Of a stretch of DNA of 64,000 bases, positions 1 to 8,102 are shown piece after piece; position 1 is the stretch's first letter, and each line of letters opens with the position of its first letter. The stretch lies in contig CAWKCE010000003.1 of the NCBI GenBank assembly GCA_963848085.1, forward strand, positions 868,001 through 932,000. The letters are read 5' to 3'. Source of the DNA: CAWKCE01 sp032127035 (GTDB lineage Bacteria; Actinomycetota; Actinomycetes; JAHEKZ01). A model generated the notes under the pieces. The model was not told the origin of the DNA and did not search any database. It saw nothing but the letters and a program-made list of their open reading frames with translations. The position numbers were made by a program, and so were the translations under genes.

Positions 1-249
1 CTCGCGCGGCACACCGGGATGACGACTGAGGCGGGCGCTCGCCCTCAGCTGCGCGCTGCCACCGACCCGGGGGCCAGCGGGGGCCAGATGTACGCGCCGC
101 GCTTCGTCCAGAACGGGCCGGCAGTGAGGCGACCTATCCTGCGGCGCGTCGGGCTCGATGACGCGGTTCGCACGTTGTGGGAGGTCTCGGAACGGGAGAC
201 GGGGGTCACGTTGGACGTTTTCGTGGTGGCCGAGTCCCTCCGGTCATGA
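1..249 (+). CDS. SDR family oxidoreductase, C-terminal end (partial)
   Basis: The reading frame is open from the first base and stops at 247-249, so only about 82 C-terminal residues are visible. The segment GASGGQMYAP followed by LWEVSERETGV resembles the C-terminal tail of actinobacterial short-chain dehydrogenases, where a G/P-rich loop precedes a terminal LWE-(V/L)-SE-x-TGV helix. The catalytic YxxxK and the NAD-binding motif would lie outside the window. The stop overlaps an ATG at 246 (ATGA), which suggests coupling to the regulator remnant that follows. The family call rests on the tail alone. Confidence 0.55.
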   Translation, partial: LARHTGMTTEAGARPQLRAATDPGASGGQMYAPRFVQNGPAVRRPILRRVGLDDAVRTLWEVSERETGVTLDVFVVAESLRS

Positions 250-664
250 GCCCCGCGGTCGAGACGGTCGACCGTGCCTGGCCGTGCGCGCTGCCATGCG
301 GCACGTTGTGGCGAGCAAGGGGTTCCACGGCGCGTCCATGGGCGCCGTCGCGGCAGCTGCCGGAGTGGCGACGGGGACGGCCTACGTCTACTACGCCTCC
401 AAGGATGAGCTGATCGTCGCCACGTACGTGGAGACCAAGCGCGAGCTCGGGGACTCCGCAGTCGCGCACCCGGTTGACGGCGACGCCCTCGAGCGCGCCG
501 CGGCCGCATCGGACCTGGTGGCGGTGCTGGTCGACCTTCCGCCGCTGCTGCTGTACGACCTCGCGCTCGGCCCGGTCGTCCGGATCGCGGCGTCCGAGCG
601 GCGACCGGAGCCGGCCGAGATCGCGGAGATCATCGAGTCCTGCTGGCGGGCCGTCACCCGGTAG
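246..664 (+). pseudogene. TetR-family regulator, frameshifted and internally shortened
   Basis: From about 284 the frame ending at 664 encodes a clear TetR DNA-binding domain: a helix-turn-helix around GASMGAVAAAAGVATGTAYV, then YYASKDEL. The natural start, ATG at 246 overlapping the upstream SDR stop, is in another frame (MSPAVETVDRAW), so a one-base shift is needed near 275-290 to join a normal N-terminus to the domain. The part after the domain is also short. ELGDSAVAHPVDGD runs straight into a typical last helix (LLYDLALGPVVRIAAS to CWRAVTR), so the middle of the ligand-binding domain seems to be missing. This is either a real pseudogene or an intact short regulator starting near 284-296 with an assembly error upstream. 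Confidence 0.5.
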
Positions 665-761
665 TTCCGCAGCAGGGAACGCCGATCCGACACAATGCCG
701 GGGTGACTTCGACGGCTGCCCACCGGTTCCGGGTCACCGCCAGGGCAAGGCGCCGGTAGCC

Positions 762-1535
762 GTGGCCGCCGGAACCGGCACTCCGTTGGCCGTGGGCACG
801 GCCCAGAAGATCGCCGCCGAGTTCGTTCGCGACCTGGCCGAGTCGGTACGGAACCTGCTGCCCATCGTGGCCGTGGTGGCGTTCTTCCAGATCGTGGTCC
901 TGCGCCAGCCGCTCCCAGACTTCGGGGGCATCCTGGTCGGCGCGGTGCTCGTGGTGGTGGGTTTGGCGCTGTTCATCCGGGGCCTGGAGCTGGGCCTGTT
1001 CCCGATCGGCGAGGCGATGGCGGTTGCTTTCGCGAGAAAGGGCAGCCTGCCGTGGTTGCTGGCCTTCGCCTTCCTGCTGGGCTTCTCGACTACCGTGGCC
1101 GAGCCGGCGCTGATCGCGGTCGCCTCCGAGGCGGCCGACGTTGCGGCTGACGGCGGCGCGATCGCCGCGAGCGCGTCCGCGAAGGCGCACTACGCGTTGG
1201 GCCTGCGCCTGACGGTGGCCCTGGCGGTCGGTGCGGCGATCATGGCCGGAGTCATCCGGATCATCCGCGGATGGCCGATCCACTGGTTCATCATCGGCGG
1301 GTACCTGGCCGTGATGGCGATGACGCCGTTCGCCCCCCCGGAGATCATCGGCATCGCCTACGACTCCGGTGGTGTCACGACGTCGACGATCACCGTGCCC
1401 TTGGTGACGGCTCTTGGCGTCGGCCTGGCGACGTCGATCCGTGGCCGTAACCCGATGATCGACGGCTTCGGGTTGATCGCTTTCGCCTCGCTCACCCCGA
1501 TCGTGTTCGTGATGGGCTACGGGATGCTGACATGA
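762..1535 (+). CDS. DUF1538 integral membrane protein, first paralogue
   Basis: A hydrophobic protein of about 257 residues with roughly six to seven membrane segments. Hallmarks of DUF1538 are visible: LFPIGEAMA, then GFSTTVAEPALIAVASEA, and near the C-terminus YDSGGVTTSTITVPLVTA followed by GFGLIAFASL. The frame is open further upstream, but that part is low-complexity Arg-rich and overlaps the TetR remnant. GTG at 762 with GGCAAGG about 12 nt upstream is the best start, with GTG at 792 as an alternative. The last 4 nt overlap the second DUF1538 gene. The conserved AEPAL and GGVTTST segments lie in the membrane and look like a permeation or ligand site, but no substrate is known. Operon mates are P-II-like and CBS proteins. 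Confidence 0.85.
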   Translation: MAAGTGTPLAVGTAQKIAAEFVRDLAESVRNLLPIVAVVAFFQIVVLRQPLPDFGGILVGAVLVVVGLALFIRGLELGLFPIGEAMAVAFARKGSLPWLLAFAFLLGFSTTVAEPALIAVASEAADVAADGGAIAASASAKAHYALGLRLTVALAVGAAIMAGVIRIIRGWPIHWFIIGGYLAVMAMTPFAPPEIIGIAYDSGGVTTSTITVPLVTALGVGLATSIRGRNPMIDGFGLIAFASLTPIVFVMGYGMLT

Positions 1536-2320
1536 GCCACCTCCTCGGTCTGCTCGGTGACGCGGTCAAGGACACCTTGGTGGGCGTGGTGCCGATCGCG
1601 GTGATCCTGGTCACCTTCCAGGTGCTCGTGCTTCGCCGCCCCATCCCGCAGCTGGGCCGTGTCCTCGGCGGGGTGGGCCTGGTGATCGTCGGGATGATGC
1701 TGTTCCTCACCGGGCTCGGCGAGGCGCTCTTCCCCCTTGGGCGAGCCATGGCCGACCAGCTGACCGACCCGGAGCTGGTGGGCGGGCAGGCAGCCGGCCT
1801 CGCGCCAGACTGGCGCGACTACTACTGGGTCTACATCTTCGGCGCCGCGATCGGGTTCGCCACGACGATCGCCGAACCAGCACTCATCGCGGTGAGCATG
1901 AAGGCGCAGGACGTGTCGGCCGGGACCGTGCACGCGTGGGGCCTTCGCGTCGCGGTGGCGGTGGGCGTGGCCATCGGGATCTCGGTGGGCTGTCTACGCA
2001 TCGTCACCGGGACCCCGTTGCCCTGGTACATCATCGTCGGCTACGTCGTCGTCGTGATCCAGGCGTTCCGAGCACCGCGCTCGATCATCGCCTTGGCCTT
2101 CGACACGGGGGGAGTCACCACGTCCACGGTGACGGTACCCCTCGTCGCCGCCCTCGGGCTTGGTCTCGCCAGCACGATCCCCGGCCGCAACGCGCTAGTC
2201 GACGGCTTCGGGCTCATCGCGTTCGCCAGCTTGTTTCCCATGATGACCGTCATGGGGTACGCACAGATCAGCCATCGCCGCGTTCTGCGACGGGCTCGAC
2301 ACCTGCAAAGAGAGGTCTAG
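1532..2320 (+). CDS. DUF1538 integral membrane protein, second paralogue
   Basis: 262 residues, starting at an ATG that overlaps the previous stop (ATGA). It repeats the landmarks of its neighbour in the same order: LFPLGRAMADQL, GFATTIAEPALIAVSMKA, FDTGGVTTSTVTVPLVAA, GFGLIAFASL and VMGYA. The two genes are therefore ancient duplicates that probably form a hetero-oligomeric membrane complex. The C-terminus is short and basic (SHRRVLRRARHL), suggesting a cytoplasmic end that could meet the P-II-like protein encoded one base downstream. Function is unknown; transport of a small ion or solute is inferred from architecture only. Confidence 0.85.
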   Translation: MSHLLGLLGDAVKDTLVGVVPIAVILVTFQVLVLRRPIPQLGRVLGGVGLVIVGMMLFLTGLGEALFPLGRAMADQLTDPELVGGQAAGLAPDWRDYYWVYIFGAAIGFATTIAEPALIAVSMKAQDVSAGTVHAWGLRVAVAVGVAIGISVGCLRIVTGTPLPWYIIVGYVVVVIQAFRAPRSIIALAFDTGGVTTSTVTVPLVAALGLGLASTIPGRNALVDGFGLIAFASLFPMMTVMGYAQISHRRVLRRARHLQREV

Positions 2321-2321
2321 C

Positions 2322-2672
2322 GTGCACTTCAAACTGATCTTCGCCATCGTGGAGGACGCCGATACCGACTCGGTGGTGGACGCGGCACGGAAGGCGGGCG
2401 CCACCGGTGCCACCGTCCTGAACCAGGCGCGAGGTGAGGGCATCAAGCCCGCCAAGACCTTCTTCGGGCTCGACTTGGAGAGCCAACGCGATGTCGTCAT
2501 GCTGCTGGTCGAAGAACATCTCAGCCGCCGGATCCTGGAGACGGTCGGGGAGGCCGGTGGTTTCGACCGGAAACCCGGCGCCGGCATCGCGTTCCAGGTC
2601 GATGTCGAGGATGCCATCGGGGTTCTGATACAGATGAAGTCGTTGCAGGAGCGGGTGGAGGAGGAGCTGTGA
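2322..2672 (+). CDS. P-II-like signalling protein
   Basis: 116 residues with a GTG start one base after the DUF1538 stop. The beginning, FKLIFAIVEDADTDSVVDAARKAG, and the ferredoxin-like alternation of strands and helices match the GlnB/GlnK fold. The T-loop region is unlike canonical GlnB: it reads ARGEGIKPAKTFFGLDLES and lacks the uridylylated tyrosine context. The C-terminal phosphate-binding signature is changed to FDRKPGAGIAFQVDVEDAIG. This fits the broad class of P-II-like proteins (for example SbtB or PstA types) that bind nucleotides and gate a neighbouring membrane protein. I infer it controls the DUF1538 pair. The last 4 nt overlap the CBS gene. Confidence 0.8.
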   Translation: MHFKLIFAIVEDADTDSVVDAARKAGATGATVLNQARGEGIKPAKTFFGLDLESQRDVVMLLVEEHLSRRILETVGEAGGFDRKPGAGIAFQVDVEDAIGVLIQMKSLQERVEEEL

Positions 2673-3076
2673 GCGAGGCGAGACAGACGGTCCGGGTGCG
2701 TGACGTCATGAAGGTCCAGGTCGACATGGTCGACGGGCTGACGAGCGTCGCCGACGCCCTCCGACAGATGAAGCACGTCGAGACCAAGTGTCTGATCGTG
2801 CACAAGCGCCACGACGACGACGAGTACGGGATCGTGCTGATCTCCGACATCGCTCGTGAGGTTCTCGGCAAGGACCGGTCGCCCGAGCGCGTCAACGTCT
2901 ACGAGATCATGTCCAAGCCGGTGGTCTCGGTCGATCCAGGCATGGACATCCGCTATTGCGCGCGCATGTTCGACAAGTTCGGGCTGTCGCGTGCCCCCGT
3001 GGTTGACAACGGCTCGATCGTCGGCATCGTCAGCTACACCGACATGGTGCTCCGGGGTCTGTATCGCGGGATCTGA
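2669..3076 (+). CDS. CBS-domain pair protein
   Basis: 135 residues from a GTG overlapping the P-II-like stop. Two CBS modules are visible. The first is VRDVMKVQVDMVDGLTSVADALRQM ending in EYGIVLISDIAREVLG; the second is VYEIMSKPVVSVDPGMDIRY ending in SIVGIVSYTDMVLRGL. No other domain is attached, so it is a stand-alone Bateman module of the kind that binds AMP, ATP or other adenosyl ligands. As the last gene of the DUF1538/DUF1538/P-II operon it supplies a second nucleotide-sensing subunit, which makes energy-state or second-messenger control of the membrane pair plausible. That role is inference. Confidence 0.85.
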   Translation: MSEARQTVRVRDVMKVQVDMVDGLTSVADALRQMKHVETKCLIVHKRHDDDEYGIVLISDIAREVLGKDRSPERVNVYEIMSKPVVSVDPGMDIRYCARMFDKFGLSRAPVVDNGSIVGIVSYTDMVLRGLYRGI

Positions 3077-3091
3077 CGGCCGAGGCCAGCG

Positions 3092-4210
3092 ATGCGACCG
3101 CCGAGTCTGAGTCTCGACAACTGGCAGGACGGACCGGGAAACCGCTGGTCGTTCCAGCACGTGGACGAGGTCGTCGCGACCGTCGAGATCCCTCGCGGCA
3201 ACGGCCCGGTTCTGGAGCTGACCGAAGGCCGACCGCTTTCTGTCGCCAACCTTGAGGAGTTCCTCGCCCGAACGTTCACGGACTCGCTTCTGGTCCTCCA
3301 CGGCAGGCACGTCGTACTCGAGCGATACCGGAACCACATGACGCCGGGCACCCGCCACCTCCTGCAGTCGGTCTCCAAGTCCATGTGCGGCGCGATCGTC
3401 GGGCGCTACGTCGACAGTGGGCAGCTGGCGGTCGACGCCACCGTGGACAGCTACCTGCCGGAGCTGGCGGGGACCGGCTACGGCGATGCCACGGTGCAGC
3501 AGGTGCTCGACATGACGTCGGCCGTCCACTACGACGAGACCTACGACAGCCCGGACTCCGAGGTCCAGCAGCACGAGCGGATCGGTGGGTGGCGGACCCG
3601 GCGACCTGGCGACCCGTCGGACACCTACGCCTTCCTGGCCTCGCTCCGCTCGCGCGGCAGACACGGTGAGTCGTTCGACTACTGCTCAGCCAATACCGAA
3701 GTGCTGGCGTGGGTCCTCGAACGAGTCGCGAGTCGTGGGTATGCGGAGGTGCTGGCGACGGACCTCTGGTCGCGCATCGGGGCCGAGCGCGACGCGTGCA
3801 TCAGTGTGGACGCTGCCGGTTTCCCGATGGCGAGCGGGGGCATGTGCGTGACCACGCGAGACCTAGCCCGCTTCGGTCGGGTCCTGCTCGACGACGGTCG
3901 CGGCCCCTCGGGGGAGGCGGTGCTCCCGGCGGCCTGGGTAGCGGACATCCGGGCGGGCGCAGATCGCGCCATGGCGGCCGAGAGCATGGGGCCGGCTCAT
4001 CCCCAGGGCAGCTACCGCGACCAGTTCTGGGTGACCGGCGATCCCCATGGCTGTTTCTACGGAGTCGGGGTATACGGCCAGTACGTGTGGCTGAACCCGA
4101 CGACGGACGTGGTGATCGTCAAGCTCTCGTCACTGCCCTCCGCGGATGACACGGGGCACTGGGTCGATCACGTGCGCTTCTTCGACGCGCTGTCCGACGG
4201 TCTGGGCTAG
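3092..4210 (+). CDS. Serine hydrolase, beta-lactamase fold, NylB-like
   Basis: 372 residues. The acylation motif SxxK is present as S93-V-S-K96, and a second active-site element reads FDYCSANTEVLAWVLERV around residues 195-212. This resembles 6-aminohexanoate-dimer hydrolases and related class C esterases more than true beta-lactamases. No signal peptide is visible, so it is probably cytoplasmic. It starts 15 nt after the CBS gene and may be read through from that operon, though nothing links the functions. The last 4 nt overlap the convergent peptidase gene. The natural substrate (amide or ester) cannot be read from sequence. Confidence 0.8.
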   Translation: MRPPSLSLDNWQDGPGNRWSFQHVDEVVATVEIPRGNGPVLELTEGRPLSVANLEEFLARTFTDSLLVLHGRHVVLERYRNHMTPGTRHLLQSVSKSMCGAIVGRYVDSGQLAVDATVDSYLPELAGTGYGDATVQQVLDMTSAVHYDETYDSPDSEVQQHERIGGWRTRRPGDPSDTYAFLASLRSRGRHGESFDYCSANTEVLAWVLERVASRGYAEVLATDLWSRIGAERDACISVDAAGFPMASGGMCVTTRDLARFGRVLLDDGRGPSGEAVLPAAWVADIRAGADRAMAAESMGPAHPQGSYRDQFWVTGDPHGCFYGVGVYGQYVWLNPTTDVVIVKLSSLPSADDTGHWVDHVRFFDALSDGLG

Positions 4211-5385
4211 ACGGGGTCGAGGGAGTCGATCAGCGTCGTCACCATCGCGAACGTGCGCCCCATGGCTTCGGGGTTCATGTTGTCTGCGGTGTCCTGCCGC
4301 TGGTGCCAGTACGGCCCGACGAGATCCTTGGTGATGCCGACGATCGCGATCGAGGGGATCCCGGCCCGGACGGCGTCCGCCATCTCGGTGTTCCCGCCGG
4401 TGATGCGGACCGGGTAGGTGTCCCACTCGGGGTGCTCGGTGGCCAGGCGGGAACACAGCTCGACGAGGGTCGCGTCGGCGCGGAACGGCACCACGATCCC
4501 CTCCAGCGTCAGGTAGGCGGGGCCGGCCACGCCGACCAGCTCGAACGGGATCACCACCGGGTCGCGGAGCTCCGGGGCATGTCGGCGCAGGAAGTCGGCC
4601 ATCCCGTAGTGCTGCACCTCCTCACAGCCGCTGCACAGCGCCCACAGGCGGGTGTGAGCCAGGGGGGCCGCCTGGTAGCGCCGGGCAAGCTCGAGGACCA
4701 GCCCGACGGCTGACGCATTGTCGTTCGCGCCGACGGTGAACGGGCTGCGGTCGGCCTCGATGCACAAGACGGCCAGGCCAAGGGCGGCGACGGCGCTCGG
4801 AAAGGTGGCGGGCCACACCCACGGCCACTGCGACACCGCCCCTGCGACCTGCAGCGCGACCTGGCCGGCGAAGGCCAGGAACACCACGAGGGACGACACC
4901 GCATAGACGCGCACCCAACCGGGGGACCGAAACACGACCGGTGTCCGCTGCGTGTCGACGTGTCCGACGACGACCACGTCCCGCAGCCGCTCGCCGACCG
5001 GATCGACCACGGCGTGGACGTTCTGGCTGGGTGCCATCGGTAGGACGCGGCGGAGGAGGTTAGGACGGTATCCGAGCTCGAGGACTTCGTTCAGCACCGT
5101 GAACAGGCTGAGGGACGCGGCGACCACGGCGCTCGGCCGACCCGCCAGGGGATAGACGGCGAACGCGGCGAGCATGGCGCACGCCGCGATCAGGTGAGGC
5201 AGGAAGATGGACCGGGCGCTGACGAACTCCTCACGAACCGGCTGCAGTCCCGCCCCTCGTAGCTGTTCCTCGCAGTACTGGTGGCCGCGCCGCTCGCCCT
5301 CGGTGGTGGGGCCGCGCGGCCCGATGTCGTCGGCCAGCGCGCGGACATCATCCAGCCACCGCTCCACCGGATCCGGCGCGTTCAC
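4207..5385 (-). CDS. M28-family zinc metallopeptidase with membrane segments
   Basis: 392 residues. Metal-ligand motifs of M28 aminopeptidases occur in order: VVVVGHVDTQR near 138, GANDNASAVG near 220, GCEEVQHYGMADF near 255, and a late NTEMADAVRAGIPSIAI. Two hydrophobic stretches precede the zinc site (LIAACAMLAAFAVYPLAG and the segment after it) and two more lie near 180-210, so the enzyme is probably membrane-anchored. It is tail-to-tail with the serine hydrolase, overlapping by 4 nt. Substrate is unknown; the family includes aminopeptidases and carboxypeptidases. Confidence 0.8.
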   Translation of the reverse strand: MNAPDPVERWLDDVRALADDIGPRGPTTEGERRGHQYCEEQLRGAGLQPVREEFVSARSIFLPHLIAACAMLAAFAVYPLAGRPSAVVAASLSLFTVLNEVLELGYRPNLLRRVLPMAPSQNVHAVVDPVGERLRDVVVVGHVDTQRTPVVFRSPGWVRVYAVSSLVVFLAFAGQVALQVAGAVSQWPWVWPATFPSAVAALGLAVLCIEADRSPFTVGANDNASAVGLVLELARRYQAAPLAHTRLWALCSGCEEVQHYGMADFLRRHAPELRDPVVIPFELVGVAGPAYLTLEGIVVPFRADATLVELCSRLATEHPEWDTYPVRITGGNTEMADAVRAGIPSIAIVGITKDLVGPYWHQRQDTADNMNPEAMGRTFAMVTTLIDSLDPV

Positions 5386-5394
5386 GCCAGCAGG

Positions 5395-6033
5395 CTATCG
5401 ACCCACCGGTGGGCCGTACGCCGCATGCGGCCTTCGGAGAATGGTGACGCAGAACGCCGACGTGCCCGACCATGGCCGCAGATCCCACGTGGCGAATCTC
5501 TGTTCGAGGACCAGGCCGGCGGCCGCGCTGTGGTCGTCGAAGTCCGCCACGGCGTAGCCGCGGTCAGTACCGAAACCGACGACGACGGCGCCGTCCGGGT
5601 GGACGTGGCTGGCCAGCCGCTCCAGGACGTCCCGCTCAGTGTCAGGAGCGAGGAACGTCATGACGTTACCGGCGACGACCACCGCGTCGAATGGCTCCGG
5701 CTCGCCGTGCGCGGCGAGATCCAAGGTGGCCAGGTCGGCGACGATCCACCTCGGGCCGGGGTGGTCCCTCCCTGCCGCGTCGACCAGCTCCTCGTCCGCG
5801 TCGACCCCGACGACCTGGTGCCCGCGCGCCGAGAGTGCGGCGGCGACCCGGCCCGGCCCGCAGCCGGCGTCCAGCAGCCGCGACGAAGGGGGGACGATCG
5901 CGTCCAGAAGCCTCGCCTCACCGTCCAGGTCGGCTCCTTCTGCCCGCATCTGCCGGAAGCGCTCGATGTACCACTGCGAGTGCCCGGGGTCGGTTTCGGT
6001 GACCCACCGGGTCGGTTCGCTCATGACGGGCAC
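5395..6033 (-). CDS. Class I SAM-dependent methyltransferase
   Basis: 212 residues. The glycine-rich SAM loop is LLDAGCGPGRVAAALSARG (about residues 54-72), followed by the acidic strand end VVGVDADEELVD and the motif II/III region PFDAVVVAGNVMTF. Starts at 6033 (MPVMSEPT) or 6024 (MSEPT) are both possible; family members usually begin close to the second. It is transcribed just upstream of the peptidase gene on the same strand and divergently from the saccharopine-dehydrogenase-like gene, with only about 30 nt between start codons. Small-molecule substrate is unknown. Confidence 0.8.
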   Translation of the reverse strand: MPVMSEPTRWVTETDPGHSQWYIERFRQMRAEGADLDGEARLLDAIVPPSSRLLDAGCGPGRVAAALSARGHQVVGVDADEELVDAAGRDHPGPRWIVADLATLDLAAHGEPEPFDAVVVAGNVMTFLAPDTERDVLERLASHVHPDGAVVVGFGTDRGYAVADFDDHSAAAGLVLEQRFATWDLRPWSGTSAFCVTILRRPHAAYGPPVGR

Positions 6034-6063
6034 GGTATCCCCCGCCTACGTAGGCTGCCGGTC

Positions 6064-7308
6064 ATGGGGGATCACCGGCAGGATGACCGCGAGCTGGACG
6101 TGGTTCTGTTCGGCGCCACCGGGTTCGTGGGGCGGCTGGTGGCACGGTATCTGGCGGTGCACGCGCCGGCGGATGCTCGCATCGCCCTTGCCGGCCGGTC
6201 GGCGGAGCGGCTGACAGCCCTCCGCGACGCGCTGGGGCAGCTGGCTTCGGACTGGCCGGTGCTGGTGGCCGACGCGTCGGACCAGGACGCCTTGGACCGG
6301 CTCGCGCGGCAGACGTGCGTGGTGGCCACCACCGTCGGCCCGTACACCCGGTACGGGATGCCACTGGTTGCTGCCTGCGCTGAGGCCGGCACGAGCTACG
6401 CCGACCTGACCGGCGAGGTGCTGTTCGTGCGGGAGACCCTCGACACCTGGGATGCAGTAGCGAGGGCTCGCGGCGCGAGGGTCGTGCACTCGTGCGGTTT
6501 CGACTCGGTGCCGTCGGACCTGGGCGTGCTGCTGCTGCACGAGCAGGTCCAGGCCGACGGAGAGGGGGAGCTGGAGGACACCACGCTGGTGGTGACGCAG
6601 CTGAAGGGTGGGGTCGGCGGCGGCACCATCGACTCGGCGCGGTCCACCGTCGCCGCGGTGGTGGCGGACCGGTCGCAACTTCGCCTCCTGGCCGACCCCT
6701 ACGCGCTCAGCCCCGACCGGTCGTTCGAACCTGAGGTCGGCGGGGTCGCCGACCGGGTCCGGATCCGGCGCGACCGCGACCATGACCGCTGGCTCGGACC
6801 GTTCGTGATGGCGACCTTCAACACTCGGATAGTCAGACTCAGCAACTCTGTGCAGGATTGGGCATACGGTCGACACTTCCGCTACCGCGAGTTCTCGTCC
6901 TACGGCTCCGGTCCGCTCGCGCCGGCTCGTGCCGCGACGGTGGGGGTGGGTCTGGCCGGCCTGGCCGCCGGATTGGCGTTCCCCCCGACGAGAGCCCTGC
7001 TCGACCGGGTGCTGCCCAAGCCCGGAGAGGGCCCCGACGAGGAGACGCTGCGCGGTGGGCGATTCCGGATGGAGATCGAGACCCGCACGTCGACGGGCGC
7101 GCGCTTCCGCGCGGTCGTCGCGGCCGCCGGCGACCCGGGATACACCGCCACCGCGGTCATGCTCGGGGAGAGCGCACTCTGCTTGGCATTCGACCGGGAC
7201 CGACTCCCGGACCGGTCCGGCGTCCTGACGCCGGCAACAGCCATGGGTGACCTCCTCGTCCAGCGGCTGCGCGCTGCCGGCTTCACGATGACGGTCGAGC
7301 GCCTCTGA
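6064..7308 (+). CDS. Saccharopine dehydrogenase family / trans-acting enoyl reductase-like protein
   Basis: 414 residues. The frame is open for 783 nt further upstream, but that part is antisense to the peptidase and methyltransferase genes; ATG at 6064 gives a normal N-terminus. A Rossmann motif (VVLFGATGFVGRLVARYL, about residues 12-29) is followed by TTVGPYTRYGMPLVAACAEAG, YADLTGEVLFVRE and HSCGFDSVPSDLGVLLL. These are characteristic of the saccharopine-dehydrogenase-like family, which includes mycobacterial trans-acting enoyl reductases for phthiocerol lipids. A hydrophobic stretch after residue 295 suggests membrane association. A reductase role on a lipid or polyketide intermediate is possible but unproven. 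Confidence 0.8.
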   Translation: MGDHRQDDRELDVVLFGATGFVGRLVARYLAVHAPADARIALAGRSAERLTALRDALGQLASDWPVLVADASDQDALDRLARQTCVVATTVGPYTRYGMPLVAACAEAGTSYADLTGEVLFVRETLDTWDAVARARGARVVHSCGFDSVPSDLGVLLLHEQVQADGEGELEDTTLVVTQLKGGVGGGTIDSARSTVAAVVADRSQLRLLADPYALSPDRSFEPEVGGVADRVRIRRDRDHDRWLGPFVMATFNTRIVRLSNSVQDWAYGRHFRYREFSSYGSGPLAPARAATVGVGLAGLAAGLAFPPTRALLDRVLPKPGEGPDEETLRGGRFRMEIETRTSTGARFRAVVAAAGDPGYTATAVMLGESALCLAFDRDRLPDRSGVLTPATAMGDLLVQRLRAAGFTMTVERL

Positions 7309-7434
7309 CGGGCTGCCGTCGGATCGCGTCGTTGATGGTTGGCCGTGGTCGGTCACCACGGGGTGTCAACCCATCCACCCACTCGTGCGACTCAACCATG
7401 TGAACCCACGCCCGACGCCCCCGGAGGAGACCAC

Positions 7435-7899
7435 ATGAAGGCAACAGCAGGACGAGCAGCCATCGCCGTCGCCCTGGGGGTCGCCGTCCTGGGCGGTGGG
7501 GGACCCGCCTGGGGTGCGTCCGGCTCGAAGACCAGCTTCACCGTGGACACGCAGTTTCTGGACGCACCCAGCGAGATTGTCGCCGCCACTGGACCTTTGG
7601 CGGCTTGCACGGCAGTGGAGTCGCTGTCGAACGAGGTCGCACAGACGTCCCCCAATCGACTGGAGTTCTCCGGGCAGAAGGTACTGATCTGCGGCGAGGG
7701 TCAGGTGCTGATCAGCTACGCAGCTCGGTTCAACATGCCGTCCGGCTACCGCACGTTCGGGACCTGGACGATCGTGGAGTCGACGCTCCCCGGGGTGACC
7801 ACTGGTGGGGGCACGTTGAAGGGCGACAACCGCGACTGCACGCTGCTTCCCGACTCGGGTGGCTGCATTCTCGACGAGTTCGTCGGGACCGTTTCCTGA
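7435..7899 (+). CDS. Small secreted protein of unknown function
   Basis: 154 residues. A strong GGAGGAGA ribosome binding site precedes ATG 7435. The N-terminus is a signal peptide (KATAGRAAIAVALGVAVLGG, cleavage near AWGA-SGSK). The mature part is beta-rich, with four cysteines (ACTAVE, LICGEG, RDCTLL, GGCILD) that could form two disulfides, and includes the strand-like segment SGYRTFGTWTIVEST. I recognise no domain. It is convergent with the ABC-F gene across a hairpin-bearing spacer. It resembles allene-oxide-cyclase-barrel-like small secreted proteins in length and strand pattern only, so that comparison is weak. Confidence 0.65.
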   Translation: MKATAGRAAIAVALGVAVLGGGGPAWGASGSKTSFTVDTQFLDAPSEIVAATGPLAACTAVESLSNEVAQTSPNRLEFSGQKVLICGEGQVLISYAARFNMPSGYRTFGTWTIVESTLPGVTTGGGTLKGDNRDCTLLPDSGGCILDEFVGTVS

Positions 7900-7980
7900 C
7901 GGAGGTCCCGTCAGAACGTGGCTCCGTCGGACGACCGGAGCCGGCCGACCACGCTGCCGGTCTCCGGACGGGTTCGACAC

Positions 7981-8020
7981 GTGTGCGGAATGCGTGCCTC
8001 CGACGCGCAATTCCGCACAC
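7981..8020. terminator. Inverted repeat between convergent genes
   Basis: Arms GTGTGCGGAAT (7981-7991) and ATTCCGCACAC (8010-8020) are perfectly complementary over 11 bp, and with one bulge the pairing extends three more bases inward (TGCG with CGCA). There is no T-tract, as is usual in high-GC actinobacteria. Its place between two converging genes suggests a bidirectional terminator; an operator is less likely but possible. Confidence 0.45.
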
Positions 8021-8102
8021 AGGCCCCCACCCGCGTGCACTATTCGCGGCGGGAGTACCGAATCTCGCACATTTGGGCGGGGCTGGCAGCGAACCGTCGC
8101 TG

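Noticed and set aside
5281..6063. Upstream extension of the saccharopine-dehydrogenase-like frame to 675 residues
   Set aside because: It is antisense to the M28 peptidase and methyltransferase genes and has no family similarity; the real start is 6064.
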